Of a DNA stretch of 64,000 nucleotides, positions 37,512 to 45,915 are shown in pieces. The notes beneath the pieces were generated by a model. The model ran no database searches and was not told where the DNA came from. It saw only the letters and a list, made by a program, of their open reading frames with translations. Source of the stretch: Pedobacter glucosidilyticus DSM 23534 (GTDB taxonomy: Bacteria; Bacteroidota; Bacteroidia; Sphingobacteriales; Sphingobacteriaceae); NCBI RefSeq assembly GCF_000425145.1, contig NZ_AULF01000016.1, forward strand, positions 1 through 64,000, in the 5' to 3' direction. The position numbers and the translations under genes are program-made. The first letter of the stretch is position 1; each line of letters starts with the position of its first letter.

Positions 37512-37566
37512 TTGGTTAGGTGTTAGTTGGTTAGGTTATTAGTTTATTAGGTGTTAGTTTGTTAGT
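37504..37566 (+). repeat. Minisatellite of 15-16 bp units
   Basis: About four imperfect units of the type GTGTTAGTTGGTTAG run in tandem, the first covering the stop codon of the oxidoreductase gene. There is no coding role after the stop. Confidence 0.8.
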
Positions 37567-37626
37567 TTCTGTAATTGTCAAATACCTAATAAGTTAAATT
37601 ATCAAAATTATTAACTAAATAAGCTC

Positions 37627-37638
37627 TAGTATATACTA
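37627..37638 (+). promoter_or_regulatory. Palindrome upstream of antitoxin, possible operator
   Basis: TAGTATATACTA is a perfect 12-bp palindrome about 20 nt before the antitoxin ATG, where a ribbon-helix-helix antitoxin would bind to repress its own operon. The assignment is inference. Confidence 0.5.
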
Positions 37639-37658
37639 AAAATATATGCTTTTGTAGT

Positions 37659-37889
37659 ATGAAAGTGCTATCATTAAAATTGGATGATGAAATCTTCAAT
37701 GAGGCTGAGGAGATTACTCATGAGCTACGTATAGCTAGAAATCGTTATATCAACGAGGCAGTTAGAATTTATAATCTTGTTCAAAAAAAGAGGTTATTGA
37801 AGAAGCAACTTGCTAAAGAATCTGCATTAACAAGTAAAGAATCTATGGATGTTCTTCATGAATTTGAACGCTTGTTAGATGAAAATTAA
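37659..37889 (+). CDS. Ribbon-helix-helix antitoxin
   Basis: This 76-residue protein starts with a beta strand (MKVLSLKLDDEIFNEAEEI) and two helices, including RIARNRYINEAVRIYN, the arrangement of CopG/Arc-like DNA-binding antitoxins. The charged tail (KKRLLKKQLAKES to HEFERLLDEN) would bind the toxin. It is followed, with an 11-nt overlap, by a PemK/MazF-type toxin reading frame that is now broken. It is probably still functional as a DNA-binding protein, since its own frame is intact. Confidence 0.75.
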   Translation: MKVLSLKLDDEIFNEAEEITHELRIARNRYINEAVRIYNLVQKKRLLKKQLAKESALTSKESMDVLHEFERLLDEN

Positions 37890-38213
37890 GCAATACGATA
37901 TTTGGCTAGCAGACCTTAATCCGAGTAGTGGCACAAAGCCGGCAAAATAAGACCAGTAGTGGTTATTCAAACTAATTTATTGAATGATATTCATCCATCT
38001 GCCATTATTTGTCCTATCACTACCTATGTACAGCAAGATATACAAATATTGAGGGTTCATCTAAAGGAAAATCAATTGGATGAATTAAGTGATATCTTGG
38101 TAGACCAAATCCGGGCGATTGACAACAAAAGGCTCATAAACAGACTAGGGGAATTAACTCAAAACCAAAAAGAAAAGCTAAAAGCTAACCTAAGAATTGT
38201 GCTTGATATTTAG
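37879..38213 (+). pseudogene. Frameshifted PemK/MazF-type toxin
   Basis: The ATG at 37879 encodes MKIKQYDIWLADLNPSSGTKPAK, the classic N-terminus of PemK/MazF RNases, then meets TAA at 37948-37950. Shifting back one base gives GKIRPVVVIQTNLL, then IHPSAIICPIT and SDILVDQIRAIDNKRL, up to the stop at 38213, the rest of the toxin. The break is one missing base around 37939-37946 (CCGGCAAAA where CCGGGCAAAA is expected). A single-tRNA slip on AAAA before the TAA could in principle restore the frame, so a real deletion, a sequencing error and recoding all remain open. Confidence 0.82.
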
Positions 38214-38380
38214 CTAGCATCATCGTACCATCTTCGCTACTTGTTCGCAAAAATGGGGTGTTTTGCGAAGGTGTTACGAACAAGGTGCGAACAAATAGCG
38301 AAGAATTTGTTGGGGTACTGAAGAAGAAAGGTATATCGGAACAAAGACAAGAAGTTAAAAAGGCAAACGACATCTTGTAA

Positions 38381-38571
38381 GATCCTTATCTTTTAGAGTT
38401 TTTAAATGTTGTAGAAGACCACCAATTTTTAGAAATTGAAGTGGAAGAAAGGCTGAATTCAAATCTTCGACAATTTTTGCTGGTAGACAAATTAATTTTC
38501 AAAACATTCTGTACTGCACCAATCGTACAACAACTATCTTTCATTGATGGAAAACTTCTAAAAGTTAAATA
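38381..38571 (+). pseudogene. YhcG-type (DUF1016/PDDEXK) nuclease remnant
   Basis: The frame from 38381 reads DPYLLEFLNVVEDHQFLE, then LNSNLRQFLL, which closely follows the conserved DPYVLEFLGL...LQHFLLE segment at the entry to the nuclease domain of the YhcG family. The codon just before (38378-38380) is TAA where the family usually has Lys, and the PDDEXK motifs that should follow are missing; the frame ends at TAG. The in-frame sequence upstream (about 38219-38377) is open but not recognisable. I call it a decayed fragment. Confidence 0.5.
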
Positions 38572-38574
38572 GGT

Positions 38575-39048
38575 TTTAGATAAACTGCCGTTAAAGGGTC
38601 AAGCGTAATGGATACTATACCTTAAATTTGTATTTACTCCATACATACAATAAATTCTTCTTTAAAATCAGTTAATAAACACTTTAAGGTTTAAAAATTA
38701 TTATGATAGGAACTATCCTTTTTTTAATGTTAAAGTGATATTTTAATTGCTATTCTGCTTTTATTATAAAGAAATCAACATCTTTATTTCTAAAGTTAAA
38801 TCTGCTTTTTGAATTTGTGTTATAGATACATGTTTCGGACGAATAAAATCGCATTCACAACTGACAGTAAAAAAATAAGTAAGGATAAATTTTAAAGCTA
38901 TTGTTTTATTTAAAAACTAGAATAAATTCCTAAAATACATTTAGGGTTAGTTACATATTGGGTTATCAAGTATCATATTTGGGATAAATCTTCACTTTCA
39001 CCAAGCCCAAAAACATTATATTTATGAATCAATATTCACTTAACCAAT
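38575..39048. other. Non-coding stretch after the pseudogene
   Basis: No gene, tRNA, repeat or convincing terminator is visible in about 470 AT-rich bases. TATATTTA at about 39019-39026 is one mismatch from a -7 box and may serve the MORN gene. Confidence 0.4.
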
Positions 39049-40437
39049 ATGAAAAAGTTATTTTTATTATTCCTGTTAACATTTTTCTGCTTTTGCTCTT
39101 ATGCTCAAGAGAAACTTAGTTTTATATGTCCTTCAAACTCTAATCAAACCATAGCGTATTTTGGAGCAGTAAAAAATGGTAAGGCAAATGGATATGGTGA
39201 AGGAATTGTGAGATATTTGGGTAAACCTGGGGGCTCTTATAAAGGATACTGGAAAGATAATTATTTTCATGGGCAAGGAACTTTTGACTATGGACATATC
39301 AATGCACCAAAGGGGGATAAATACGTAGGAGAATGGGCGTATGGAAAATTCCACGGAAAAGGAACTTATTTTTACCAAATAGGGGATAAATATGAAGGTG
39401 AGTGGGTAAATGGTCAAAAAATGGGAAAGGGAACTTATTTCTTTATTAGCGGAAATAAATATGAAGGGGAGTGGCAAAATAGTTATCGGACGGGATATGG
39501 TAAATTTACGTATGCTAATGGAAAAGTTGAGGAAGGTCTATTTGATAAGAATAAATTTATAGGAAGCCATTCTAAAGTTGCATCAGTGCCATTAAACAAT
39601 CAAAATAAAACTTCTCCAAATGTAGTTGCAAGTAAATCGGTTGGAAAGCTTGTTCTTAATGTTGGTATATATGAAGGTGAATTACAAAATGGTAAAGCTA
39701 ACGGAAAGGGAAAAATGGTTTATAATGATGGTAGGATATTAGAAGGGGTTTTTCAAAATAATTCACCAAATGGAAATGGAAAAATGATAGATTCTTCTGG
39801 TAAATTAATTTATGAAGGAGATTATTTAGATGGAAAGCCGAACGGGAAAGGAAAACTTTGGTATCAGAACGGAGATTATTACGAGGGCGATTTTGTCATG
39901 AATGTTAAACAAGGAAAAGGAATTTATACCTTTAAAAATGGTGAAGTTTATGAGGGCGATTTTGACAATAATACCATGCATGGCAATGGTAAAATGAAAT
40001 ATAGAAATAGTATGATTTATGTAGGCCAATTCAAAAATGGATTGGAAAATGGATTTGGTACCATTACTACATCTCTTGATGTTTATAAAAGTGAATTCCA
40101 AAATGGGAAGTGTATAGGTAAAGGCACTATTTCTTATAAAAATGGAAATAGGTTTGAAGGAAAACTTGTCTCGTTAGTTGTAGGAGGAGTTCCTGTACCG
40201 TTAAATGGCATAACTTTTTACCCTAATGGAGATTTTTTTGAAGGAGAACATAGTCTTTTTGGAGAGTTTAAAGGTACGCTGTATTATAAATCTTCAGGGA
40301 AAAAATACGTAGGTGAAGTGGGTTATGGATTACCAAACGGAAAGGGAATTATGTATGATAAATCTGGTGAAATTTTAAATAATGGTTGTTGGAAGAAAGG
40401 TGTTTTTGATGCCTTAGATAAAAGCTGTGGATTGTAA
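39049..40437 (+). CDS. Exported MORN-repeat protein
   Basis: The 462-residue protein has a signal peptide (cleavage after SYA, before QEKLSF) and then many MORN repeats of the form Y-x-G-x-(W/F)-x-x-G-x-x-x-G-x-G. About five run from residue 50 to 165, a spacer with SKVASVPLNNQNKTSP follows, and about nine more run from residue 205 to the end. MORN arrays make elongated beta-sheets that bind lipids or proteins. In bacteria their roles are mostly unknown. The signal peptide puts it in the periplasm or outside. No partner gene is adjacent. Confidence 0.82.
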   Translation: MKKLFLLFLLTFFCFCSYAQEKLSFICPSNSNQTIAYFGAVKNGKANGYGEGIVRYLGKPGGSYKGYWKDNYFHGQGTFDYGHINAPKGDKYVGEWAYGKFHGKGTYFYQIGDKYEGEWVNGQKMGKGTYFFISGNKYEGEWQNSYRTGYGKFTYANGKVEEGLFDKNKFIGSHSKVASVPLNNQNKTSPNVVASKSVGKLVLNVGIYEGELQNGKANGKGKMVYNDGRILEGVFQNNSPNGNGKMIDSSGKLIYEGDYLDGKPNGKGKLWYQNGDYYEGDFVMNVKQGKGIYTFKNGEVYEGDFDNNTMHGNGKMKYRNSMIYVGQFKNGLENGFGTITTSLDVYKSEFQNGKCIGKGTISYKNGNRFEGKLVSLVVGGVPVPLNGITFYPNGDFFEGEHSLFGEFKGTLYYKSSGKKYVGEVGYGLPNGKGIMYDKSGEILNNGCWKKGVFDALDKSCGL

Positions 40438-40587
40438 ATATTCTAAATTACCAGAAATTTTCACCTCAAATAAGGTAGAGACTTTAAATATTCATTAAAA
40501 TTCAACGGAACACGAACGTCCCATGCATAAATTTAAGTTTCATGTTTGCTATAAATGACTTATCAATAAACTTTATGATGTTAGTTT

Positions 40588-41058
40588 TTAAACCTTAACC
40601 AATTCTTTCTCCTTTACATCCTCTAAGCTGATCGTATCAATAAGTTCGTTTTCTAAAACTTTTATCCAAGTTTTTAGATATAAAATGACATCTACTTTTT
40701 GGTTATGCTTCAAATATTTTCTATCTGCTGGTAACTGACGTAAGATTTTTGGGTCTGATAATTTTTCTAAATGGGCTAAATCTGCTCTGGTGAAACCGAA
40801 GGCAACCATTTCATCAATAATATGATCTATGGGTAAGCCGCTAGTAGGGCAATAGTCTATCAGTTGTTCATTCCAATCGCCATGTCTGCTACGCATTGCA
40901 GATTTATGAATTTCAGCTTTATCTCTATTGGTAATTACTTGAGCCAAATTACCACAGTTGCAGCTCCCCATGTGTCCCCACTGGTATGCAGCGCCTTTTT
41001 CTAGGTTTTCAACCGTTTTAAGCAGCGCTTGAATTACAGAAATTGATGCCTTTGCCAT
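40588..41058 (-). CDS. Conserved hypothetical protein with cysteine motif
   Basis: I do not recognise this 156-residue cytoplasmic protein. It has GSCNCGNLAQVI near residue 32 and DYCPTSGLPIDHIIDEM near residue 68, giving three Cys and nearby His that might bind metal. A charged segment (DPKILRQLPADRKYLKHNQK) and a helical YLKTWIKVLENELI follow. It looks like a real, ordinarily composed gene with a good ATG. There is about 95 bp to its upstream neighbour. Fe-S or zinc binding is a guess from the Cys spacing only. Confidence 0.6.
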   Translation of the reverse strand: MAKASISVIQALLKTVENLEKGAAYQWGHMGSCNCGNLAQVITNRDKAEIHKSAMRSRHGDWNEQLIDYCPTSGLPIDHIIDEMVAFGFTRADLAHLEKLSDPKILRQLPADRKYLKHNQKVDVILYLKTWIKVLENELIDTISLEDVKEKELVKV

Positions 41059-41154
41059 TTTTTATGTTTTGAGTATTTTTCTTCTAAACTAAATGTTTAA
41101 TATAAAGTCTTTAACATTTAGACTTGCTTTTTTGTTCTTTAAAAATACAAATTA

Positions 41155-41847
41155 TCACGATTTTAAACTCAACCTTGCTAAATACTGGTCGCTACCATCA
41201 TCAAATAAAACTTCCATTTGGTAGCCGCATTTGGTAGCAATTTCTTCCATGATATCTCGGGCAACGTAAATCCAAGTGAACCAATCTCCTTTTTTGCCTT
41301 TATACTCGTATTGATAATCTATCTCACCATAATAACCATCATCTTCATACTTTTTATTTTCGTACAGATACAAAACATCCGAGGAATCGAATAAAATTTG
41401 TCCCTCTGGTTTTAATAGTTTTTTAGCATGATGTAAAAAGCGTTCAATCTCATCCAGATATTGGCAAAAACCAATACCATTCATCATTAACAATAAAGTA
41501 TCATATTGCTCATCCTGATAATCAAAAATATTGGTATTGATGATTTTTTGAACGCCTCTTTTTTGCATTACCTCTGCTGCGCCGGGTGATATTTCTAAAG
41601 CTGTAACATCAAAACCTCTTTTTTGCAAAATAAGAGTTATAGCGCCAGCACCTGCGCCAATATCAAGTACTTTGCCTTTACATTGCCTAAGGGCGAAAGC
41701 TTCCAAATCGGTAATTTCATAGGCTTTACGGAAGAAAACTTCGGCAGGCATTTCTTCTGCCTCAGCGTAATTGTTGTGCAGCCAAATGGTAGAAGTTTTT
41801 CCTTTAGCGAGGTAATCTTTCAAAAAATCGCCATAAACATCATTCAT
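41155..41847 (-). CDS. Class I SAM-dependent methyltransferase
   Basis: The protein (230 residues from ATG 41847) has the SAM loop VLDIGAGAGAITLILQKRG, acidic ALEISPGA, MMNGIGFCQYLDEI and the LLKPEGQILFDSSD strand. The GTG at 41853 is rejected as start because it falls in the promoter box 41853-41860. The substrate is unknown; the N-terminal TIWLHNNYAEAEEMP and late WFTWIYVARD suggest a small-molecule enzyme. It is divergent from a DUF3820 gene. Confidence 0.8.
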   Translation of the reverse strand: MNDVYGDFLKDYLAKGKTSTIWLHNNYAEAEEMPAEVFFRKAYEITDLEAFALRQCKGKVLDIGAGAGAITLILQKRGFDVTALEISPGAAEVMQKRGVQKIINTNIFDYQDEQYDTLLLMMNGIGFCQYLDEIERFLHHAKKLLKPEGQILFDSSDVLYLYENKKYEDDGYYGEIDYQYEYKGKKGDWFTWIYVARDIMEEIATKCGYQMEVLFDDGSDQYLARLSLKS

Positions 41848-41852
41848 AAGCA

Positions 41853-41860
41853 CAAAGGTA
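41853..41860 (-). promoter_or_regulatory. -7 box (TACCTTTG) of the methyltransferase gene
   Basis: Perfect minus-strand TAnnTTTG, five bases before the ATG at 41847; a leaderless mRNA is predicted. Confidence 0.6.
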
Positions 41861-41904
41861 AAATCTATTCCTCATGTTCGGTATTAAATTACTTAATTTG
41901 AGCT

Positions 41905-42117
41905 ATGAACCCCGAGATACTGTTAGATTTAGTTAAAGTGCGTATGCCTTTTGGTAAATATAAGGACCGTATTTTGTGCGATTTACCAGTAAGTTACTTA
42001 GAGTGGATGTATACCAAAGGTTGGCCAGCTGGTAAATTGGGGCAACAGCTAGCAACCATTTACGAGATTAAAATTAATGGCTTAGAGTATTTATTAAAGC
42101 CTTTAAGAAATAGATGA
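41905..42117 (+). CDS. DUF3820 family protein
   Basis: This 70-residue protein has the family core RMPFGKYKDRILCDLPVSYL and EWMYTKGWPAGKLGQQL. The motif (M-P-F-G-K-Y-K-G, then L-P-x-x-Y-L-x-W) also occurs next to exonuclease domains in other bacteria, where it may bind nucleic acid. Here it stands alone. The function is unknown. It ends one base from the convergent gene that follows. Confidence 0.85.
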   Translation: MNPEILLDLVKVRMPFGKYKDRILCDLPVSYLEWMYTKGWPAGKLGQQLATIYEIKINGLEYLLKPLRNR

Positions 42118-42118
42118 T

Positions 42119-42325
42119 TTATTTTTCACTTAGATGATCTATATCTCGGTCTTCTAAAAATCTGCCTTTTGCGATGATGTCATCATCATCCCAAATTTTA
42201 GAGAAAAAAGCTTTTTCTGATTGTATCCTCTTCAAAAGCGCATGGATAAAAGATAAATCGAACTCTTGTTTATTGAGTTTTATCAGGTATTCCTGTTCTG
42301 TGATTTCTAAAACTGAGTTTTGCAT
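42119..42325 (-). CDS. Small hypothetical protein
   Basis: A 68-residue acidic-basic protein with a strand-like start (VLEITEQEYLIKLNKQEFD) and one helix (LSFIHALLKRIQSEKAFF), then an acidic tail (WDDDDIIAKG). Size and charge resemble small antitoxin-like or regulatory proteins, but no DNA-binding motif is clear and no toxin gene is adjacent. It lies between the DUF3820 gene and the lysS terminator. Confidence 0.55.
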   Translation of the reverse strand: MQNSVLEITEQEYLIKLNKQEFDLSFIHALLKRIQSEKAFFSKIWDDDDIIAKGRFLEDRDIDHLSEK

Positions 42326-42353
42326 AATATTTTATCTTAATTTTTCCTAAAAT

Positions 42354-42389
42354 AAAAAAGGCCGAATAACTTATCGTTAATCAGCCTTT
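42354..42389 (-). terminator. lysS terminator
   Basis: AAAGGCCGAATAAC (42357-42370) pairs with GTTAATCAGCCTTT (42376-42389) with one mismatch and one G-T pair. On the minus strand T follows the stem. Confidence 0.85.
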
Positions 42390-42410
42390 AAGCTTTTGTT
42401 AAGTTTTAGC

Positions 42411-44129
42411 TTATTTAAACCACTCCATAACTTCCTCTTTTTGAGGCATGGTTAAATCTAATTTTAACTTTTTGCGCATTCCACCTAAATCATTAAATAC
42501 TTTGTTAGGGTTTGCAGCTTTTAAATCTTCTATGGTATTGATACCCATTTTACGAATAACTTGTACCCATGCTTCAGGAACGCCTGCTGCTACAAAATCT
42601 TCATCAGTAGTTACTTTGGCTTTTTTCTCTGGGCGCATTTGCGGGAAGAATAATACTTCCTGTATGGATGATTGGTTGGTCATCAACATCACCAAACGGT
42701 CTATACCAATACCTAAACCTGCAGTTGGAGGCATGCCATATTCTAAAGCTCTAATGAAGTCATCATCCATAGCCATAGCTTCATCATCACCACGAGCGGC
42801 TAAAGTTAATTGATCTTCAAAACGCTCTTTTTGGTCAATGGCATCATTTAACTCAGAATAAGCATTAGCAATTTCTTTACCCTGTACAAATAGCTCAAAA
42901 CGCTCTACCAAACCTTCTGTAGTACGGTGTTTTTTAGCTAAAGGTGTCATTTCTATAGGGTAATCGGTAATAAAAGTAGGTTGAATTAAGTTGTGTTCTA
43001 CTTTCTCGCCAAAAATAGCATCAACCAATTTACCTTTACCCATACTAGCATCAACCTCAATATTTAAGCTTTTGCAAGTATCTATCAATTGCTGCTCGTT
43101 CATCTGTGAAACGTCTATACCTGTATATTTCTTAATAGAATCATACATGGATAATTTCTCGTAAGGGCCAGCAAAATCAATTTCATCGTTCCCAACTTTG
43201 ATAGTTGTTGTGCCATGAATAGCTGTAGTAACTTTTTCTAAACACTCTTCTACCATGCCCATCATCCAGATGTAGTCTTTATAAGCTACATAAATTTCCA
43301 TGGATGTAAACTCTGGGTTATGGGTACGGTCCATACCTTCGTTTCTGAACATTTTACCAAACTCGTAAACGCCATCAAAACCTGCAACAATAAGTCTTTT
43401 TAGGTAAAGCTCGTTAGCAATACGCAAGAAAAGAGGCATGTCTAAGGTATTGTGGTAAGTGTTAAATGGCCTTGCTGCTGCACCACCATGTATGGCCTGT
43501 AAAATAGGTGTTTCTACTTCCATCCAACCTTGCGAATCAAAATAATTACGCATAGTACTGATGACTTTAGAACGTGTTTTAAATATTTCTTTAAACTCCG
43601 GATTAACCGTTAAATCTACATAACGCATACGGTAACGCATCTCTGGGTCGGTAAAGCCATCATAAACATTACCATCATCGTCGCGTTTTACAATAGGCAA
43701 TGGTTTTAAAGATTTACTTAAGACCTTAAATTCTGTTACATGTATAGAAATTTCTCCGGTTTGTGTAGTAAAAACAAAACCATTAACACCAATATAATCA
43801 CCAATATCTAAAAGCTTTTTAAATACGGTATTGTATAAAGTTTTATCTTCTCCGGGGCAAACATCATCTCTTCTGATATAAGCTTGGATTCGGCCTGTAG
43901 CATCTTGTAATTCCACAAAAGAAGCGTTTCCCATAATTCTACGGGTCATGATTCTGCCAGCTAAGCTGATATTTTTATAAGAAGTTTTATCTCTTTCGTA
44001 ATTTGAAGTAATATCTAAAGCATTTGCATTAATCTCAAATGCCTCTGCAGGATAGGGATTGATACCTAAATTTCTTAGTTCTTGTAAAGACTGGCGTCTT
44101 TGTATTTCCTGTTCTGAAAGTATACTCAT
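42411..44129 (-). CDS. lysS: Lysine--tRNA ligase, class II
   Basis: It charges tRNA-Lys in the cytoplasm. From ATG 44129 it has 572 residues: an OB-fold anticodon domain (about 55-150, ISLAGRIMTRRIMGNASFVEL), then the class II core with motif 2 FRNEGMDRTHNPEFTSMEIY and motif 3 GLGIGIDRLVMLM. It is longer than the usual 500 residues because of a C-terminal extension after motif 3 (ADVTTDEDFVAAGVPEAWVQVIR style; about 70 residues with a helix-hairpin-helix look, IEDLKAANPNKV), as in other Bacteroidota. A TTG at 44150 is excluded because a promoter box covers it. Confidence 0.95.
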   Translation of the reverse strand: MSILSEQEIQRRQSLQELRNLGINPYPAEAFEINANALDITSNYERDKTSYKNISLAGRIMTRRIMGNASFVELQDATGRIQAYIRRDDVCPGEDKTLYNTVFKKLLDIGDYIGVNGFVFTTQTGEISIHVTEFKVLSKSLKPLPIVKRDDDGNVYDGFTDPEMRYRMRYVDLTVNPEFKEIFKTRSKVISTMRNYFDSQGWMEVETPILQAIHGGAAARPFNTYHNTLDMPLFLRIANELYLKRLIVAGFDGVYEFGKMFRNEGMDRTHNPEFTSMEIYVAYKDYIWMMGMVEECLEKVTTAIHGTTTIKVGNDEIDFAGPYEKLSMYDSIKKYTGIDVSQMNEQQLIDTCKSLNIEVDASMGKGKLVDAIFGEKVEHNLIQPTFITDYPIEMTPLAKKHRTTEGLVERFELFVQGKEIANAYSELNDAIDQKERFEDQLTLAARGDDEAMAMDDDFIRALEYGMPPTAGLGIGIDRLVMLMTNQSSIQEVLFFPQMRPEKKAKVTTDEDFVAAGVPEAWVQVIRKMGINTIEDLKAANPNKVFNDLGGMRKKLKLDLTMPQKEEVMEWFK

Positions 44130-44147
44130 TAATTTGAAAATTTCGGA

Positions 44148-44155
44148 CAAAAATA
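44148..44155 (-). promoter_or_regulatory. lysS -7 box (TATTTTTG)
   Basis: Perfect minus-strand TAnnTTTG, 18 bases before the ATG at 44129. Confidence 0.6.
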
Positions 44156-44234
44156 AGCTTTTCTTTGTTTATTTATAGTCTAAATACAACACCGAAAAGC
44201 CTATTGTTTTAATGAGTAAGAAATAGGGGATAAA

Positions 44235-44429
44235 TTATGAGTTACCTTTTGCTTTTTGAGCTATCAATTCGGCCAATAGAGGGTTTAACTGATGTTTTGT
44301 GATTAAGAAGTTAATGATTTCCTCGCAATCTGGTTTACCACTTTTTCTAATAGTTTCTATCCAATACTCTAAAGGATGACCGGTATTTTCTTCAATAGCG
44401 GTCATCAAAGTTTCTGTTGTTGGGTTCAT
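44235..44429 (-). CDS. DUF4287 domain protein
   Basis: The 64 residues fit the small DUF4287 domain: MTAIEENTGHPLEYWIETIRKSG, then EEIINFLITKHQLNPLLAELIAQ. The fold is an all-helical bundle of unknown function, often found alone or with DUF5655. It is read on the minus strand between the helicase gene and lysS. Confidence 0.75.
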   Translation of the reverse strand: MNPTTETLMTAIEENTGHPLEYWIETIRKSGKPDCEEIINFLITKHQLNPLLAELIAQKAKGNS

Positions 44430-44484
44430 AGCCAGTGTTTATAAAAACTTACAGCTATAATTTTGCCAAAAAATGCAGACTCAA

Positions 44485-45780
44485 CTAATTGGTTTCTTTT
44501 CTTTTTCTAAAGAACTTCTTTTTAGCAGTTGGAGCAGCATGATTTTTAACATTTCCTTGTGCAGACTTATGCGAGATAGAAGCATTACTTCTTCCAGATT
44601 TACCAGTTTTTTTAGCACTTGGTGTAGCAGTAAACTTAGTCATCGGAAATGGGTTTTCTTCTGCTTTAGGGATAGTTTTCCCTATAATTTTTTGGATATC
44701 TTGTAAAAACTCTTTTTCATCTATATCACAAAAAGAAAAGGCTGTTCCGTTAGCACCAGCTCTACCTGTTCTACCAATACGGTGTACATAAGTTTCGGGG
44801 ATGTTAGGGATTTCATAATTTACTACATAAGCTAAATCATCCACGTCTATACCTCTTGCAGCAATATCTGTAGCTACCAGAACTCTTATTTTATGAGACT
44901 TAAATTCTTCTAAAGCCCTTTGTCTGGCATTTTGAGATTTATTACCATGTATGGCTGCAGCTTTAACACCGTGGTTAAGCAGCATTTTTACCACTTTATC
45001 TGCCCCATGTTTGGTTTTCGTAAATACCAAAGCGGTTTTAATGTTTTTATCTTCTAAGATATGGATTAACAATTTATTCTTATTATCCCTATCTACCATA
45101 TAAACAAATTGATTAATGGTATCTGCCGTAGAAGATTCTGGTGTTACTTCAACTTTTACTGGGTCTTTTAATATTTCTGATGCTAGTTTCTGAATAACAG
45201 GAGGCATGGTAGCAGAGAAAAATAAAGATTGTCTTTTTGCAGGTAAAGCTGCTATCAGCTTTTTAACATCATGAATAAAGCCCATATCTAGCATACGGTC
45301 TGCCTCGTCTAAAACAAATAAACTAATACTTTTTAGGCTAATGTAGCGCTGATTCATCAAATCTAACAACCTACCTGGGGTAGCAATTAAGATATCTACA
45401 CCTTTAGCTAAAGCATCTGTTTGTGCTTTTTGCCCAACACCGCCAAAAATAACAGCGTATTTTAAAGGCGTATTTTTACCATAAGCAGCAAAGCTATCTG
45501 CAATTTGTATAGCCAATTCTCTGGTTGGAGTTACAATTAAAGCTCTAATAGCTCTTGTACCTTTAGCTTGTTGGTGCGATGAGTTATGCAACAATTGGAT
45601 AATTGGTATGGCAAATGCAGCAGTTTTACCTGTACCTGTTTGTGCGCAACCTAATAAATCATTTCCGTCTAAAACTAATGGAATTGCTTGTGCCTGAATA
45701 GGAGTGGGTTTGGTATAGCCTTCTGTTTGTAAGGCTTTTTTTATCGGATTTATTAAATCCAATTCATCAAATGAAATCAT
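44485..45780 (-). CDS. DEAD-box RNA helicase, RhlE-type
   Basis: This ATP-dependent RNA-unwinding protein of 431 residues has a complete motif set: [14 protein letters not shown] (Q motif), [57 protein letters not shown] and [11 protein letters not shown] basic, low-complexity tail (about 375-431, [10 protein letters not shown] to [12 protein letters not shown]) would bind RNA. Such helicases support rRNA maturation and cold growth. A second RhlE-like helicase is encoded at 53949. There is no tight operon partner. Confidence 0.93.
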   Translation of the reverse strand: MISFDELDLINPIKKALQTEGYTKPTPIQAQAIPLVLDGNDLLGCAQTGTGKTAAFAIPIIQLLHNSSHQQAKGTRAIRALIVTPTRELAIQIADSFAAYGKNTPLKYAVIFGGVGQKAQTDALAKGVDILIATPGRLLDLMNQRYISLKSISLFVLDEADRMLDMGFIHDVKKLIAALPAKRQSLFFSATMPPVIQKLASEILKDPVKVEVTPESSTADTINQFVYMVDRDNKNKLLIHILEDKNIKTALVFTKTKHGADKVVKMLLNHGVKAAAIHGNKSQNARQRALEEFKSHKIRVLVATDIAARGIDVDDLAYVVNYEIPNIPETYVHRIGRTGRAGANGTAFSFCDIDEKEFLQDIQKIIGKTIPKAEENPFPMTKFTATPSAKKTGKSGRSNASISHKSAQGNVKNHAAPTAKKKFFRKRKETN

Positions 45781-45915
45781 AAATGGGGTTAAGGCAAAAT
45801 CCCATTATTGATATCAAAATAGGCAAACCTTCTTTTTAAATTTTTACAAAGGTGCTTATAATTTCTGGGATTGTTGCTTTTGATGATGATGTTGTTACTT
45901 TTGAGGTATACTTAC

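Noticed and set aside
37504-37566. Possible CRISPR array
   Set aside because: Units are directly tandem with no unique spacers and no cas genes nearby.
39133-39477. Minus-strand open frame opposite the MORN gene
   Set aside because: It is a mirror of the repeat codons with no motif and no start signal.
42448-42813. Plus-strand frame opposite lysS
   Set aside because: It is antisense to conserved synthetase motifs and shows no family features.
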